From the NCBI RefSeq assembly GCF_002078875.1, contig NC_034414.1, forward strand, positions 14,071,484-14,135,483: 64,000 nucleotides of DNA. Direction: 5' to 3'. Positions 61,085 to 64,000 of this stretch are shown here, piece by piece (positions within the stretch are counted from its first letter, which is position 1; each line of letters begins with the position of its first letter). This DNA is from Numida meleagris (taxonomy: Eukaryota; Chordata; Aves; Galliformes; Numididae). Below the pieces are notes generated by a model. That model saw only the letters and a program-made list of their open reading frames with translations, did not search any database and was not told where the DNA came from. The position numbers and the translations under genes are program-made.

Positions 61085-64000
61085 TTAAAAAATCTAGATA
61101 AACAAAAGCCCTAGGATATTGGATAATTCCTTGCATATTGTTTTAAAGGCAGGAACAACAACAACAGCAACCACCATGGTCAGGAAGAGTGCCTGAGCAG
61201 TGTTGCAGAGCCCGTTTTTCTGCTCGCAGGAGCTGTTCTCACCCTTGCTCTACCCTGAGCAACGCCTGGCTGTGCTTCCTGTCCCACGGACAGGATACCA
61301 TCGAGTTGTTAAGGGCCTCAACGCTTTTCCCACCACTGCAGCACTGCTTTGTAGGTGGGTCACATAAATAACTGCAGCAAATTGGATTTAAATTCCTACT
61401 TCTCTCCTAGACTTCACGGGCGATTCACTTACTCCCTCCTTATAGATGGATAACTGAAAACAGAAGAGGGAAAACAGTGTTACAGGCTCCTCCTTCTTGA
61501 ACTCTGAGAGGCTGGGTCTGCAAGCTGCCTCGCACAAGAAGCCCACAGACCTGCAAGAGGCTGCATGCAATATCACCCCCCACACCCACATTTACGACAG
61601 CCGCTAACATTCACGCACTCTGTAAAACCCTTTGAATAAAAAGCGTGAGTGCTGCCAATTTTCAGCTTTCAAAAATGTTGTGTGTGGCCCTAGAGCAGAA
61701 TGATATAAGCTTCAAAATAAAAAGACTTAACCAACCCAAAAGTATTTGGAGTATTTTTCATCTGTTTTCTCATTTAGACCCTCGAGGCTTCATATTTTTA
61801 AGTGAAGTTGTTTTCTTCCAAGATCAAGAGAGCTGGAAATGCTAGTTTAAAAAAAAAATAAATAGAAAGCTGAGAATCTCATTAAGCCTCTTGATTCCAG
61901 GAGCTCAAATAAAGACCACAAGTCTCAAGTAAAATCCACAAACATCACAAGCTTCACAATGATATTCAGCAAGAGATGGCAACATTCAGTAAGCACGAGA
62001 TGATAATTCCCACCTTGCTGGATCTGGTTTTATTTTCTTTTTCCTCACCTCAGCTCATGCAGCTATATTTCTCTTCCTACAGGGACTCGACTTGTGGGCA
62101 AATGAAATTATTCCCTACCATACGGCAGAGGGTATAACCCTATCTATTCATCAATTGCTTTTAAGATTCTCCAGTCCTGGAAGTTTCCTGAAAACCACTG
62201 GTTCAACAGAAGGGGGAAAAAAAAGGCAAGTAATGGTCCTAATGAGAAAAGCCACGTCAGGAGTCCCACACTTACTCCTTCTGTTAGTTTGCTGCTGGTC
62301 AGTCAGCTTGTTTGCACCCAGGTTGCGTTTTCCTCAGTCAGTGGTGATGGATACAGGGATGGGGACCGGGGGTCAGACCTGCAGAAGAGGAAGGTCTGCA
62401 CTGATCAAACCAGAGACCCTGAGTGGGAGGAAGGACATCATCTTTTCTTTGGGGGTTCCGACCAAAACAGTGAGTGGGTTTAGCAGGAAGTGTCAGGAAG
62501 ATTAGATCTCAGCCTTGCACAGGAGCCCCTCTTGCTTTTTGCTTTCTATTTTTATGCCAGGCAATCACAGATAGTGAAAAGGAAAAAAAGCAAACAACAT
62601 TTAGAACAGAGACCTTACTTTGTAATCATGGCAGCAGAAATTCTTCTCTCTTAGACGAGAGAAGAGCTTAGGAAAATAGCAGTTCCTCCCTCCTTTGTAT
62701 ATTTGGCCCTAAACACATTCTGAAATCATGCTGTGTTACTCTATGCAGCATACAGAGGCTTACTGGTAAAGGAATCTCACTGAGGGACATAAGACACGCA
62801 CATTTCATGAGTGACTGTAAATAGACATATCATCGCTGCCTTCTAGAGGTGAAACCAAGAAAAGATAGCAGGGCAACACACTACCTCCAAGTATTAAAAT
62901 ACAAGCAGTTTTCACTGCTCTTAAAAGGTGTTGATCCAATGAAAACACGAAATAGAAGTCAATGGATCTGAGTGGAAAAATATTATAGCAGTCAAATAGG
63001 CTGCTCCAATAACACTACCTCTACCCACAGGTATGTTTGAAGGAGATGGAGAAAGAAGGGAAAAAGAGAGAAGGTTCTGTGCTGAATATCTGATCAATTT
63101 GGGCTTGTTTGGGGATGAGGGTTTCTTTTTGAAAAAATCCCACCCACCACCAGGGAGCTGCGCAAGATCCACAATGGCAGAGACCGATGGGTGATGGAAA
63201 TATTCCTCATGAACCACTACAAGCAACTACAGGGCCTTCCAGAAATCGTAGCAAACTCAAATTGGGGCCACTTAAATGTAGCATAGTCCTGGCCCAGCTG
63301 TTTCTCCAAGCTAGTGGCAGAGCTGTGATCAGCAAAGCCATGCTGCACCACTCCCCCCTGAAGATCATCTGTGCCACTAGCTTCCATACTACTCACTACA
63401 GTGAGGGCCAACACTGTACAAGCGAACAAGTCAAAATGAGTTTCAGGCGTAAGAACTTGTTATATGGGCTCTCTTACTCCAAGGAGCAACAAAATCAGTT
63501 CTGTAGGTTGTGGTGGTACCTCTGTTTCTAGTACCCCTGCATGCATGCAGAGGTCCACATAAAGCCAGATGCCTCCCAGCATACACCATGTATTTTCAAG
63601 AGGACATCCAAAGCACAGCCCTGCAACAACCTTCTGGATGCACGGCCATAAGACAGATTTAAGAAGGGCAGATGGTTGTGTGCAGCAAGGAAGCCAAAGG
63701 TGCTGTGACAGTGGCATTTTAGCAGGACATGGACTAGCTGCAAGATTCAGGTCTAAAGAAGCAATGCAATATCTCACCTTGACCTATCCTTGCCTTGAGA
63801 GTTAGAAGATCATGAGACCTCGCAGTATGATGCTGCAATAACTCTACAGCACATTTGTTGTCTCATTCCATGGACAGCTCCCGCTAACATGATCCACCCC
63901 TTATTTTTACATGCACCAAAATACACCAAATTCCTTCCGTCCCCCTCAGAAATCCAGTGCTGGCCTAGCTCACTGCCTCCCTGTTGGACAGCTCAGTCCT
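61085..64000. other. Unique non-coding DNA to the window end
   Basis: No supportable gene or young repeat. A 14-bp palindrome CTGCATGCATGCAG lies at 63537-63550. Open frames of up to 137 codons (62092-62505) match nothing I recognise. Confidence 0.6.

Noticed and set aside
1..64000. CRISPR arrays, operons, phage or bacterial islands
   Set aside because: The avian CR1 copies and overall texture show vertebrate nuclear DNA. No spaced direct repeats of CRISPR type and no dense coding are present.

Overview
This window looks like non-coding nuclear DNA from a bird, probably a galliform or close relative. The clearest evidence is nine 5'-truncated copies of the avian CR1 LINE tail, at about 8.36, 13.81, 26.12, 30.76, 32.13, 42.01, 49.67, 49.85 and 50.88 kb. 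Several still carry the recognisable CR1 3' end, which reads CATAGAAT-type repeats followed by a GGTTGGAAGGGACC-type block when inverted. Some resemble CR1 subfamilies that I associate with chicken-like genomes. The low repeat density, the short simple repeats and one short assembly gap (48973-49037) also suit a bird draft assembly. The species assignment is an inference; the CR1 identification is not.

I found no protein-coding gene, rRNA, tRNA or other RNA gene that I can support. No open frame matches a family I recognise. The longest (315 codons, 27617-28564) contains no ATG at all. Frames of 130-180 codons are about what chance gives in 64 kb. The window is therefore most likely intergenic or lies inside a large intron. 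Bacterial features such as operons, ribosome sites and CRISPR arrays do not apply.

Layout: 1-8.3 kb is mostly unique sequence with small simple repeats and one old repeat-like motif near 7.07-7.13 kb. 8.3-15.3 kb holds two CR1 tails, a C-rich run and an AT-rich, homeobox-motif-rich stretch at 14.65-15.12 kb that ends just before a (TC)20 microsatellite. 15.3-27 kb is largely unique. 27.6-29.3 kb is GC-richer, with a small CpG cluster, purine-rich and GT-rich tracts and possible enhancer-like segments. 30.7-34 kb has two CR1 tails and two candidate CTCF motifs facing away from each other. 35-42 kb is mostly unique, with an 18-bp palindrome and old repeat-like remnants. 42-51.1 kb holds four CR1 tails, an older repeat at 46.7 kb and the assembly gap. 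51-64 kb is unique sequence with long pyrimidine tracts and a 10-bp hairpin closed by a TTCG loop.

There are no genes here to work together. If the window has a function it is probably regulatory: candidate CTCF sites, palindromes and conserved-looking AT-rich segments. None of this can be settled without cross-species alignment and chromatin data. I did not find a convincing new biological system.
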